Origin: Pseudoflavonifractor sp. An44
GTDB taxonomy: Bacteria > Bacillota > Clostridia > Oscillospirales > Oscillospiraceae
Assembly (NCBI RefSeq): GCF_002161675.1
Contig: NZ_NFIH01000007.1
Location: 55,199-119,198 of the forward strand
DNA: 64,000 nt
Reading direction: 5' to 3'
The notes below the pieces were generated by a model that made no database searches, was not told where the DNA came from, and worked only from the letters and a program-made list of their open reading frames with translations. The position numbers and the translations under genes are program-made. Of this stretch, positions 15,737 to 23,416 are shown piece by piece (the stretch's first letter is position 1; the number at the start of each line of letters is the position of its first letter).

Positions 15737-17275
15737 ATGATGCAAGTAAAACACCTCACTATCACCCACAAAAAAGACCTCACGGTCCTGGTGGACGACC
15801 TGAGCTTCGTGCTGGGTTCGGGAGATCGGGCCGCCATCATCGGCGAGGAGGGAAACGGAAAATCCACGGTACTCAAGCTTCTGTATGACCCCGCCCTGGT
15901 GGAGGCCTATGCCGACTGGACGGGAGAGGTCATCGACCACGGATGCCGCAAGGGGTATCTGGCCCAGGAGCTCTCCCCGGAAGCACTGGAGCTATCGGTA
16001 CTGGACTACTGCCGCTCCACTCCCGCCTTTGAGGATGCCGACCCCAGAGAACTCTCCCGCACCGCCCGACAGCTGAGGCTGGACGAGGGGCTGTTCTACG
16101 ATTGGCGGCCCATGTCCACCCTGTCCGGGGGTGAACGGGTGAAGCTGCGCCTGGCTCTGCTGTTGCTGGCCCAGCCCGACCTGCTCCTGTTGGACGAGCC
16201 GTCCAACGATCTGGATGTGGAGACCGTGGAGTGGCTGGAGGAATTTCTCCTCTCCTGCCCCGTCCCTGTGATCTATGTCTCCCACGACCAGCTGCTGCTC
16301 ACCCGCACCGCCAACGTGGTCATCCATCTGGAGCGGCTGCGCCGCCGCACCACCGCCCGGTGCTCGGTATCCAATCTGGACTATGCATCCTATACCGCCC
16401 AGCGCCAGGCGGCCTTTGCCCAACAGGAGCAGATCTCCCGGAAGGAGCACGCCCAATACCAGGCCAAGCTGGAGACCTATCGGAAGATTCGGGACAAGGT
16501 GGACCACCAACAGGCCACCATCTCCCGGCAGGACCCCCACGGCGGCCGTCTGCTGAAAAAGAAGATGCACACGGTGCAGGCCATCGGCCGCCGCTTCCAG
16601 CGAGAGGCGGAACAGATGACCCCCATGCCTGAGTGGGAGGAGGCCATCCTGGCCGCCTTTGACCCGGTCAAGGCTGCACTGCCCGCCGGAAAAACGGTGT
16701 TACGCCTGGACCTGCCCCAGCTCACCGCTGGAGATCGGGTATTGGCCCAAAACATTCATCTTTGGGTGACTGGCCCTGAGAAGATTGGCATTATAGGCCC
16801 CAACGGAGTGGGCAAGTCCACCCTGCTCAAGTTGTTGGCAGACCAGCTTTTGCCCCGGGACGACATTCGGGCCGCCTATATGGCCCAGAACTACTTCGAC
16901 CAGCTGCCCCGGGGCCTGACTCCCGTGGAGATTCTGGCCCCCTCCGGGCGGAAAGAGGACATCACCCGGGCCCGCACCCTGCTGGGGTCCATGAAGTACC
17001 AGGCGGAGGAGATGGACCATCCCGCCGCCTCCCTCAGCGGAGGCCAGTGTGCCAAGCTGCTGTTTCTGGCTATGGTGCTCCGTGGCAGCAATGTCCTGTT
17101 GCTGGACGAGCCCACCCGCAACTTCTCTCCCCTCTCCGCCCCAGTAATTCGCCAGGTTCTGGCGGAGTTCCCGGGAGCCATCCTCAGCGTGTCCCACGAT
17201 CGGCAATACCTCTCCCAGGTGTGCCAGCGGGTGCTGAAACTGACCCCCAACGGGCTGGAAGAAGTAAATCACTAG
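15737..17275 (+). CDS. ABC-F family ATPase, probable ribosome-protection protein
   Basis: Soluble protein of 512 residues with two ABC domains and no membrane segment. Domain 1 has Walker A GEEGNGKST, signature LSGGE and Walker B LLLLDEPSNDLD; domain 2 has GPNGVGKST, LSGGQ and LLLDEPTRNFSPLS, in which the usual DEPTNHLD is altered. The linker between them is charged and helical (about 225-300), as in ABC-F proteins that bind the ribosomal E site. ATG 15737 follows AAAGGAG by 9 bases. The attenuator in front of it points to a role in resistance to a ribosome-targeting drug; a housekeeping ABC-F role is the alternative. The gene ends at a strong terminator. Confidence 0.85.
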   Translation: MMQVKHLTITHKKDLTVLVDDLSFVLGSGDRAAIIGEEGNGKSTVLKLLYDPALVEAYADWTGEVIDHGCRKGYLAQELSPEALELSVLDYCRSTPAFEDADPRELSRTARQLRLDEGLFYDWRPMSTLSGGERVKLRLALLLLAQPDLLLLDEPSNDLDVETVEWLEEFLLSCPVPVIYVSHDQLLLTRTANVVIHLERLRRRTTARCSVSNLDYASYTAQRQAAFAQQEQISRKEHAQYQAKLETYRKIRDKVDHQQATISRQDPHGGRLLKKKMHTVQAIGRRFQREAEQMTPMPEWEEAILAAFDPVKAALPAGKTVLRLDLPQLTAGDRVLAQNIHLWVTGPEKIGIIGPNGVGKSTLLKLLADQLLPRDDIRAAYMAQNYFDQLPRGLTPVEILAPSGRKEDITRARTLLGSMKYQAEEMDHPAASLSGGQCAKLLFLAMVLRGSNVLLLDEPTRNFSPLSAPVIRQVLAEFPGAILSVSHDRQYLSQVCQRVLKLTPNGLEEVNH

Positions 17276-17277
17276 AC

Positions 17278-17318
17278 AAAATACCCCCGGCTGTCAATAC
17301 ATACAGCCGGGGGTATTT
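17278..17318. terminator. Bidirectional intrinsic terminator
   Basis: AAATACCCCCGGCTGT (17278-17293) pairs perfectly with ACAGCCGGGGGTATTT (17303-17318) between the convergent ABC-F and DUF421 genes. Confidence 0.92.
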
Positions 17319-17323
17319 CATCG

Positions 17324-17680
17324 CTATTTTTTGAAGAGCACAAATTTCAAGTTGCGGTCACACACCGCCAAGAACACCTCTTTGGCCGAGGAAATGTGGC
17401 GTTGCTTGAGCTGCTTGTCCAGCCAGGTCCGGTCCAGCCCCATGCGGCGAATGAGGCTCAAAGCCAGGGTGATGCCGCCGTAGATCACCATGGCGATCAT
17501 GGGTTTCCAGGGCTCCTCCAGCTCAGTGGCCATCTCGGCGGCGATGGAGCCGATGGTGATTCCGGTGATATAGTCGAAAAAGTCCAACTGGGCAATCTGC
17601 TTGTGTCCGATGAGTTTCGCCGACAGAAATAAAACGGCAAAGGACCCCACCGTGGTGAGACAGAGGGTGAGAACAGGCAT
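17324..17680 (-). CDS. Short DUF421 (YetF-like) membrane protein
   Basis: The 118 residues begin with two or three membrane helices containing GHKQIAQLDFFDYITGITIG and SIAAEMA, a signature of DUF421 proteins. The last 30 residues (LKQRHISSAKEVFLAV onward) resemble the C-terminal end of that family's soluble domain. Family members are usually about 220-240 residues, so about 80-100 residues of the middle appear to be missing while the frame is kept. ATG 17680 has AAAAGGAGG at 8 bases. Function of the family is unclear; a natural short form or a decayed gene are both possible. Confidence 0.7.
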   Translation of the reverse strand: MPVLTLCLTTVGSFAVLFLSAKLIGHKQIAQLDFFDYITGITIGSIAAEMATELEEPWKPMIAMVIYGGITLALSLIRRMGLDRTWLDKQLKQRHISSAKEVFLAVCDRNLKFVLFKK

Positions 17681-17733
17681 GGCGTGCGCCTCCTTTTCTG
17701 GTATTCTGTCTCAAAATCCCAGAAACATGCATT

Positions 17734-18969
17734 TCATTCTCCATCCCGCCCAGGCTGATAGACCTGCCGCACTTGTGTCCGGTTTTTCCAGATGGTGAGC
17801 CAGCACACCACTAGAGTAAAGGCAGCTCCCAGGGTGACACACACCCTTACATCCAGCACCTCCCCCAGTGCTCCCATCCCCAGGCTGCACAGGCTGGAAG
17901 CAGCCATAATGCACATGCTCTCAAAGGCGTTGATTCTGGCCCGGAGCCCCTCGGGAAGGTACCGCTGCACCGCCGCCTGGCGCATGGTGGCGCTGTTCAC
18001 CCCCAGAAAACCTGCACTTGCCCGGTTGAGGAGCATCAGGGGATAGGGCAGCCACAGCAGGCATAGGTCCATGACCTCGTAGAACTGGTAGACGAAGAAG
18101 GCAAAGCCGTATTTCTTCTCATCGGGGATACGCACCCGGTACTGTACCACACCACCCAGGCTGCGCCCCACAAACTCCGCCACCGAGAATAGGCCGTACA
18201 GGAAAGCGCTCATCCCCGGCATGGTGCGGAAAAAGGCCACCAGCAGCGGGGCATAGCCGCTGGCCACTCCGTTGGTCACCGCCATGTAACTGTAGATGCT
18301 GCGCAGGCCCTTCTCCTGTTGGAGGTACCGGGCGGCCTCCCGGATGTCCCCCCACCACAGTGCCAGGGAGAACCGGGCTCCCCCCTTCTCCACCTGCTCC
18401 ACCAGCTGAATGTGGCTCTCCACCCCCGCCGCCAGCAGGGACAGCCCGGCCTGGATGAGGAGAATCCACGCCACCCCCACCGTGTCCAGCAGCATCGCCG
18501 CCACCGGGGTCATGATGACCTTGAGCACCGGGTAGAGGGTGGCGGACACCGCATACCCCTTCTCCTCCAGGCCGCTGGGAAGGAGCTTGGGATAGATGCT
18601 GTTGTAGGCCAGTTGGTCAAATGCCTCCAGGGAGGCCAGCAGCAGGGAAAAGCCCAGATAGCCCAGGTAGTGAAAATCCCAGAACATCAGGTAGAGCCCC
18701 GCCGCCCCATAGAGCACACCGTTGACCACATCCCCGCCCACCAGGAAGGGCTTGCGGGGCATTCGGTCCATCCAAGGCGCAGCAAACAGGGGGATGACAA
18801 AGTAGGGTACCAGCTGAATGGCCAGAATGAGGGCGGAGGCCAAGGTGCTCCCCGTCTCGTCAAAGACCAGAAAGGACAGGGCAAAGCTGCCTACAATACC
18901 ACCCACAGCCCCCAGGGTTGTGGCCAGGGTGACTAGGGTAAAGTTTTTCGTCCAAAGGGTCTGTCTCAT
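17734..18969 (-). CDS. MFS transporter
   Basis: Twelve-helix permease of 411 residues with the loop 2-3 motif APWMDRMPRKP, a form of the major-facilitator motif. It resembles the DHA3-like drug exporters of Gram-positives. The start is ATG 18969, which has GAGGTGA 5 bases upstream; the open frame extends further to 19047 but without a ribosome site and through a terminator. Substrate is unknown. The gene lies downstream of an XRE-TPR regulator from which it is separated by a terminator; local control by that regulator is possible but not shown. Confidence 0.88.
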   Translation of the reverse strand: MRQTLWTKNFTLVTLATTLGAVGGIVGSFALSFLVFDETGSTLASALILAIQLVPYFVIPLFAAPWMDRMPRKPFLVGGDVVNGVLYGAAGLYLMFWDFHYLGYLGFSLLLASLEAFDQLAYNSIYPKLLPSGLEEKGYAVSATLYPVLKVIMTPVAAMLLDTVGVAWILLIQAGLSLLAAGVESHIQLVEQVEKGGARFSLALWWGDIREAARYLQQEKGLRSIYSYMAVTNGVASGYAPLLVAFFRTMPGMSAFLYGLFSVAEFVGRSLGGVVQYRVRIPDEKKYGFAFFVYQFYEVMDLCLLWLPYPLMLLNRASAGFLGVNSATMRQAAVQRYLPEGLRARINAFESMCIMAASSLCSLGMGALGEVLDVRVCVTLGAAFTLVVCWLTIWKNRTQVRQVYQPGRDGE

Positions 18970-19011
18970 ATCTTTCACCTCACATTCATGGTAGCACAGG
19001 GTATAAGGGTA

Positions 19012-19058
19012 GAAAAAGGCCCTTCCTTTGGGAAAATGTTCTCCCAAGGAAGGGCCTT
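19012..19058 (-). terminator. Intrinsic terminator after the XRE-TPR gene
   Basis: On the minus strand AAGGCCCTTCCTTGGGA pairs with TCCCAAAGGAAGGGCCTT (one bulge), followed by TTTTTCT. It ends the M32-YwlG-regulator transcript before the MFS gene. Confidence 0.85.
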
Positions 19059-19064
19059 ACTGGG

Positions 19065-20225
19065 TTATAAATCCACTCTGATGGGAAAATTCCGGAGAAG
19101 CTCGTAGGCGTTGCGGTACTGTCGGTTTGCCGTGTACCACTCCAGCACCCAGGGCAGGTGGAACGCCGCATAGCCGATGGGAAGCTGGGTCTGGCAGTCC
19201 TGGAACACCTGTAAGAGCTGCGCCCCGTATTCCGTGTGGCGCAGATAGTCGGGATACTCCAGGCGGTAGCGCACCAGATGGCACATCTGTCTGCCCAACT
19301 CCATGTTCCAGTTTATCCTGTCTGCCCGGTCCAGGGCCTCCAGGGCTTCTCCGATCAACCCCAGCTTCTCACAGCACAGGGCCAGCTTGTGCAGGTCCAT
19401 CACCGTGGGGTCGTCCACCGTGGAGAAATAGGCATAGGCATTCTGGTATTCCCCGCACTCCAGGTATCCCGAAGCCTGATTATAGGCGATGCTGCGCAGA
19501 ATGCTCTCATCCCCCAGGGCCTGGGCCAGTCGCCGTGCCACCCGGTACTGCTCCTCCATCTGCTCCAAATGGAGCTGGTTGCAGTAGCAGTTGCCCATAT
19601 ACAGCTTGGCAAGCAGCATCAAACGCACATACCCCTGCTCACTGGCCCGCTGGTAGGCCTGGCTCAGGCACTCCACCGCGGCGGTGTAGCTGTCCCCCCG
19701 GACATAGCGCTCCATCCCTGCCCGCAACCAGGTATAGGCGCAGGGGTACAGGTCCAGCGCCTCCTGGTAGCGCTCCTGCTGCACCCGCCACAGGGCCAGC
19801 TGGCGGCGGTCCAGATACTCCTCCAGTCCGGTGTCCTCCATGGGCTGTTCCGGGTGAACAAAGCCCCGCAGCACTGCCACATCCAACCCATAGGGGCTGC
19901 TTGCCAGCCGGGGCCCCTGGGCATCAAACTCGGGAGCCAGATCACCAGGGTCCTCTGGGTCGCAGGACAGCACCGCCTCATAGCAGCGCTCCACCCACTT
20001 CTCCCCCACTTCCATGGTCTCCTGGTCCTCGTACCAGGGCACCTCCAGCCGCTCCAGCAGCAGGCGTATCACATCCGGGCTGCCCTCTGCCTTGCCCTGC
20101 TCGATTTTGGAGAGGTAGGACACAGTGCAAATCCCACGGCACAGCCCCTCCTGGCTCCAGTCCCGGCGCAGGCGCTCGCCCCGGATGACTGCCCCCGCAA
20201 ATAGGCGATTACCGGGGGTCTCCAT
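19065..20225 (-). CDS. XRE-family regulator with TPR sensor domain
   Basis: The 386 residues start with a helix-turn-helix of the Cro/CI type (about 13-60; SYLSKIEQGKAE marks the recognition helix and following turn). The remainder is a helical array with Tyr/Ala/Leu spacing typical of tetratricopeptide repeats, as in the Rgg/PlcR/RNPP group that binds short peptides. I infer a peptide- or metabolite-sensing DNA-binding protein. The ATG overlaps the 3' end of the ywlG-like gene by 17 bases, so it is translated from the same message. Targets are unknown; the downstream MFS gene is one candidate. Confidence 0.82.
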   Translation of the reverse strand: METPGNRLFAGAVIRGERLRRDWSQEGLCRGICTVSYLSKIEQGKAEGSPDVIRLLLERLEVPWYEDQETMEVGEKWVERCYEAVLSCDPEDPGDLAPEFDAQGPRLASSPYGLDVAVLRGFVHPEQPMEDTGLEEYLDRRQLALWRVQQERYQEALDLYPCAYTWLRAGMERYVRGDSYTAAVECLSQAYQRASEQGYVRLMLLAKLYMGNCYCNQLHLEQMEEQYRVARRLAQALGDESILRSIAYNQASGYLECGEYQNAYAYFSTVDDPTVMDLHKLALCCEKLGLIGEALEALDRADRINWNMELGRQMCHLVRYRLEYPDYLRHTEYGAQLLQVFQDCQTQLPIGYAAFHLPWVLEWYTANRQYRNAYELLRNFPIRVDL

Positions 20226-20769
20226 CGTACACCGCCCGGCTGCCTCCGATGAACTTAGGCCGGGTGCGGGCGCACAGCAGCAGCCCCTCCCCGATATGGT
20301 CCAGGCTCAGGCGCACGGGCACCGCCACGTCTTTCAGGTGCATCCCGATGAGGGTTCCGCCAATATCCAGGCCGCCGTGGGCCCGGATGTGCTCCACCGC
20401 CACCGGGTGCTCAAAGTTCTGCCAGGCGGTGGTGGCAAAGGAGCCTCCCGCCTTGGGCTGGGGCACCACGCACACCGGCTCATAGCCGTATTTCTCCGCA
20501 CATGCCGCCTCGATGATCAGGGCCCGGTTTAAGTGCTCGCAGCACTGAGCAGCCAAAAAGATGCCTCTCTCCTGCACCACAGGCCAAATTCCTCGGAAGA
20601 TGGCCTGGGCAGTCTCCAGGCTGGAGGCCTTGCCGATGTGGCCCCCCACCACCTCAGAGGAGGAACAGCCCACCACCAGAATCTGGCCGGAGGTCATGCC
20701 GGACACCTCCAGCAGTTCACAGACGGCCTGACGGCTCTGCTCTTCCATCTGTTCCAAGGTCCACGCCAT
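20209..20769 (-). CDS. YwlG/TIGR01440 family protein (DUF436)
   Basis: A 186-residue soluble protein with the family landmarks GCSSSEVVGGHIGKASS, CEHLNRAL and GGLDIGGTLIGMHL. Members are widespread in Firmicutes; their biochemical role is not established. ATG 20769 has GAGGTGA 5 bases upstream; the upstream open frame to 20892 is inside the preceding gene. It starts 10 bases after the M32 peptidase gene and overlaps the XRE regulator by 17 bases, making a three-gene operon. Confidence 0.87.
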   Translation of the reverse strand: MAWTLEQMEEQSRQAVCELLEVSGMTSGQILVVGCSSSEVVGGHIGKASSLETAQAIFRGIWPVVQERGIFLAAQCCEHLNRALIIEAACAEKYGYEPVCVVPQPKAGGSFATTAWQNFEHPVAVEHIRAHGGLDIGGTLIGMHLKDVAVPVRLSLDHIGEGLLLCARTRPKFIGGSRAVYDGDPR

Positions 20770-20779
20770 GTCTGTCACC

Positions 20780-22276
20780 TCACAAGTTGTAGAGTTTGGA
20801 GTATTTCTCCGTGAGATAGTCGGTGTACACCGTGGGGTCGAAGTCTCCACATGCCTGCTGTACCAGCTCCTTGGGGTCCAGCATACAGCCATAGCGGTGG
20901 ATTTTCTCAGTGAGCCACCCGGTGACCTGGCTCAGGTCCCCTCGGGCCACGCTGCCCCACACGTCCACGTCCTTCTCCATGTTGCGCAGCATCTGGGCCC
21001 CGTAAGCGCTGCCCAGGGCATAGGAGGGGAAGTAGCCGATCATGCCGCCGGACCAGTGGGAATCCTGGAGACAGCCGTGGGTGTCGTCGGGCACGTCCAC
21101 CCCCAGATACTCCTTATACAGTCGATTCCACTCAGCAGGCACGTCCTTCACCGCCAGAGTGCCGCCAATGAGCTGCTTTTCCATCTCATAGCGCACCATC
21201 ACGTGGAGGCAGTAGGTAAGCTCGTCAGCCTCGGTGCGAATGAGGGAGGGCTGGGCCATGTTCACCGCCCGGTACATCTGCTGGGCGGTCACGTCGGAGA
21301 GCTGCTGGGGGAAGAACTCCTGCATCTTGGGGAAGATGGCCTCAATAAAGGGCAAGGAGCGGCCGATGATATTCTCATAGAACCGGGACTGGCTCTCGTG
21401 GATGCCCATGGAGGCCCCGCCGGTGAGGCAGGTGTAGTCATAGTCCGGGTTCACGTCCAGCTCATACCGGGCATGTCCCCCCTCGTGGATGACGGAATAC
21501 ATGGAGCTGGCCACGTCATTCTCCAAGTAGTGGGTGGTGATGCGCAGATCCTGGGTATTAAAGCCCAGGGTGAAGGGGTGCTCGGTCTCCCCGATGGCGC
21601 AGTGGCCCCGGTCCAGACCCATGACCTCCATGAGGTAGTCGGAGAACTTCCGCTGATCCTCCACGGGGTAGCGGCGGTGGAGGAAGCTCACGTCCGGCTG
21701 TTCCTTCTCCCCAATGGCATGGATGATAGGCACCAGCCTGTCCCGCACCGTGGCGAAGAACTGGTCCAGCTGCTCCATGGTGATGCCACGCTCATACTCG
21801 TTGAGCAGGGCGTCATAGGGGGCCTTGTCAGGGTCGTAATACCCGGCAAAGCGGCGGTTATAGTCCACCACCTTCTCCAGCACTGGGGCAAAGAGGGGGA
21901 AGTCGTTGGTCTCCTTGGCCCGGTGCCACACATTCTCGGCCTCATTGATGAGCATGGCATACTCCATGTACTCCTGGGCGGGAATGCGGGAGAGCTGGCG
22001 GTACTCCCGGGTGAGCAGCTCCACCTGGCGGCGCTGCTCGGCGGTGAGCTGCTCCCCGGCCTGGGCCAGGGTCTCCAGCATCTCCCCCACCTTGGGGTCA
22101 GAGAAAATCTTGTGCTGCTCCCCGGCCAGAATGCCCAGGGCCACCCCACGGCCAGCGGCGGTATCCCGGGGGGCCACGGTGACCCCGTCTAAGTACAGAG
22201 AGGACTGGGCTACCGTGTAAGCGTACAGCTTTTTTTGCAGCTGCTCCAGCTCGTCCATGGCCTGTTGAATTTCCAT
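20780..22276 (-). CDS. M32 family metallocarboxypeptidase
   Basis: Cytoplasmic zinc carboxypeptidase (Taq/YpwA type) trimming C-terminal residues from peptides. The 498 residues match the family length of about 500. The metal site is H264-E265-G-G-H268 (HEGGH) with the third ligand E294 in GIHES, and the C-terminal motif DTHGCLQDSHWSGG is the family hallmark. ATG 22276 lies 9 bases after AAAGGA; earlier in-frame ATGs overlap that ribosome site. A perfect 14-base-pair hairpin sits just before the ribosome site and may influence translation. Confidence 0.93.
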   Translation of the reverse strand: MEIQQAMDELEQLQKKLYAYTVAQSSLYLDGVTVAPRDTAAGRGVALGILAGEQHKIFSDPKVGEMLETLAQAGEQLTAEQRRQVELLTREYRQLSRIPAQEYMEYAMLINEAENVWHRAKETNDFPLFAPVLEKVVDYNRRFAGYYDPDKAPYDALLNEYERGITMEQLDQFFATVRDRLVPIIHAIGEKEQPDVSFLHRRYPVEDQRKFSDYLMEVMGLDRGHCAIGETEHPFTLGFNTQDLRITTHYLENDVASSMYSVIHEGGHARYELDVNPDYDYTCLTGGASMGIHESQSRFYENIIGRSLPFIEAIFPKMQEFFPQQLSDVTAQQMYRAVNMAQPSLIRTEADELTYCLHVMVRYEMEKQLIGGTLAVKDVPAEWNRLYKEYLGVDVPDDTHGCLQDSHWSGGMIGYFPSYALGSAYGAQMLRNMEKDVDVWGSVARGDLSQVTGWLTEKIHRYGCMLDPKELVQQACGDFDPTVYTDYLTEKYSKLYNL

Positions 22277-22295
22277 AACCATCATTCCTTTCATA

Positions 22296-22326
22296 TAAGC
22301 CCTCCAGAACAATTCTGGAGGGCTTA
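22296..22326. promoter_or_regulatory. Perfect hairpin next to the M32 ribosome site
   Basis: TAAGCCCTCCAGAA (22296-22309) and TTCTGGAGGGCTTA (22313-22326) pair without mismatch around a 3-base loop. It ends about 4 bases from the AAAGGA ribosome site of the M32 gene. There is no T-run in either direction. It may be an operator, an RNA stability element or a weak terminator of the upstream message. Confidence 0.6.
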
Positions 22327-22350
22327 GACTGTAAAAACCTCATATCTATG

Positions 22351-22563
22351 CAAGAAAGTCAGAGCGTCTTGTGTTTGAAAAAAGCCCTCGGCAGAGTTTT
22401 CCCATCCGAAGATTGGAAAATAAATTAAAATCCGTTTTTTTCGGGGACATGCGCATCGAAAAAAACACTTCTCAGCCCGCCAGTGTGGCATCGGGTCGTC
22501 TTTGACCCGATGATGCATGCAGTGGGCTGCATCCACTCGAAAAAATGCTTGCATTTTTGAGAA
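22351..22563 (-). repeat. Structured repeat, copy 1
   Basis: Read on the minus strand it holds the same order of hairpins as copies 2 and 3: a stem with AAAATGC/GCATTTT, ATGCAG-cccA-CTGCAT, CATCGGGTC/GACCCGATG, GTTTTTTTCG/CGAAAAAAAC around the invariant ATGCGCATGTCC, and TTTTCC...GGAAAA closed by a UUCG loop, then CTCTGCCGAGGGCTT. This copy differs from the others by paired changes in the stems. It starts 2-5 bases after the stop of the small membrane protein gene. Confidence 0.85.
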
Positions 22564-22565
22564 TC

Positions 22566-22862
22566 TTAGATGTGTAGTTGTGCGTGGCAGTCCTCCACCA
22601 GCCGCCGGGCCACAGCCAGACCACGGGGCGACAGCCCTCCGTCCACGATGCGGATGTCGCCCTGCCACAGTCCAGTGCGGCGCAGCCAGTGCAGCGCCCG
22701 CACCCCCTGCTCCAGCCCCTCCCCGTCCCCGTGTCCGGTCAGGGAGACGGTGAGGTTCAGAGGGATAGGGAGCAACAGCCGCCCCAGAAGGAGCCAGCAC
22801 AGGGCCAGCAGCCCAAAGGCCGCCAACAGTCCCAGCACCGTAAAGGCCAAATACATTCCCAT
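22566..22862 (-). CDS. Small membrane protein, function unknown
   Basis: About 98 residues: an N-terminal hydrophobic stretch of some 30 residues (one long or two short helices) and a soluble C-terminal part of about 60 residues ending LVEDCHAQLHI. I do not recognise the family. ATG 22862 is chosen because AAAGGTGG lies 9 bases before it; ATG 22868 and an upstream ATG 22886 are alternatives. It follows the small-exporter gene by 64 bases and is followed at once by structured repeat copy 1. Confidence 0.6.
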   Translation of the reverse strand: MGMYLAFTVLGLLAAFGLLALCWLLLGRLLLPIPLNLTVSLTGHGDGEGLEQGVRALHWLRRTGLWQGDIRIVDGGLSPRGLAVARRLVEDCHAQLHI

Positions 22863-22926
22863 GACCATCCACCACCTTTGTGGCATTCTATGCCCAAAGA
22901 TTGGAGGTGGTCACAGAAAGCGTTCC

Positions 22927-23412
22927 TTAAAAGAGGCTCTTCACGCCGTAGGAGAGAATGCTGATGATAAGGCCGGCGGACAGCACACCGCCCATAATGG
23001 AGGGCATGGCCTTTTTCAGGCGCATGTCCAGGAAGGCGGCCACCAGGGCCCCGGTCCAGGCTCCGGTGCCTGGCAGGGGGATGGCCACGAAGATAGCCAG
23101 GCCCAGATACTGATACTTCAGCACCGAGGCGCTTTTCAGGTGGGCCTTCTGCTCCATCTTATCCACCACGCTGTTGAGTCGGGGCATATTCTGGCGCATG
23201 AACATAAAAATACGCTGGATATACACCACAATAAAGGGGACGGGGAGCAGGTTTCCGATCACCGCCGCCAGGTACGCCGCCCAAACCGGCAGTCCCGCCG
23301 CCACGCCGAAGGGAATTCCCCCTCGCAGCTCCACCACGGGAAGCATAGACACCAACAGCGTGAGGATGAACTCTCCGTTCAGATCGGTGGTGAGCCATTG
23401 CATCAAATCCAT
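22927..23412 (-). CDS. Small multidrug export family protein (COG2426)
   Basis: A 161-residue membrane protein with about four helices and the family motifs VVELRGGIPFG and IPLPGTGAWTGA. The family carries the name small multidrug exporter, but experimental support is thin, so transport is an assumption. The gene starts 4 bases after the uvrA stop, so it is almost certainly translated from the uvrA message. Confidence 0.88.
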   Translation of the reverse strand: MDLMQWLTTDLNGEFILTLLVSMLPVVELRGGIPFGVAAGLPVWAAYLAAVIGNLLPVPFIVVYIQRIFMFMRQNMPRLNSVVDKMEQKAHLKSASVLKYQYLGLAIFVAIPLPGTGAWTGALVAAFLDMRLKKAMPSIMGGVLSAGLIISILSYGVKSLF

Positions 23413-23416
23413 TCTC

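Noticed and set aside
19047..19047. Start of the MFS gene at 19047
   Set aside because: That extension runs through a terminator hairpin and lacks a ribosome site; ATG 18969 has GAGGTGA 5 bases upstream.
22351..22563. The structured repeats as simple transposon remnants
   Set aside because: No transposase, no terminal inverted repeats and no target duplications were seen, while stems show paired changes; a MITE origin is still possible but not supported here.
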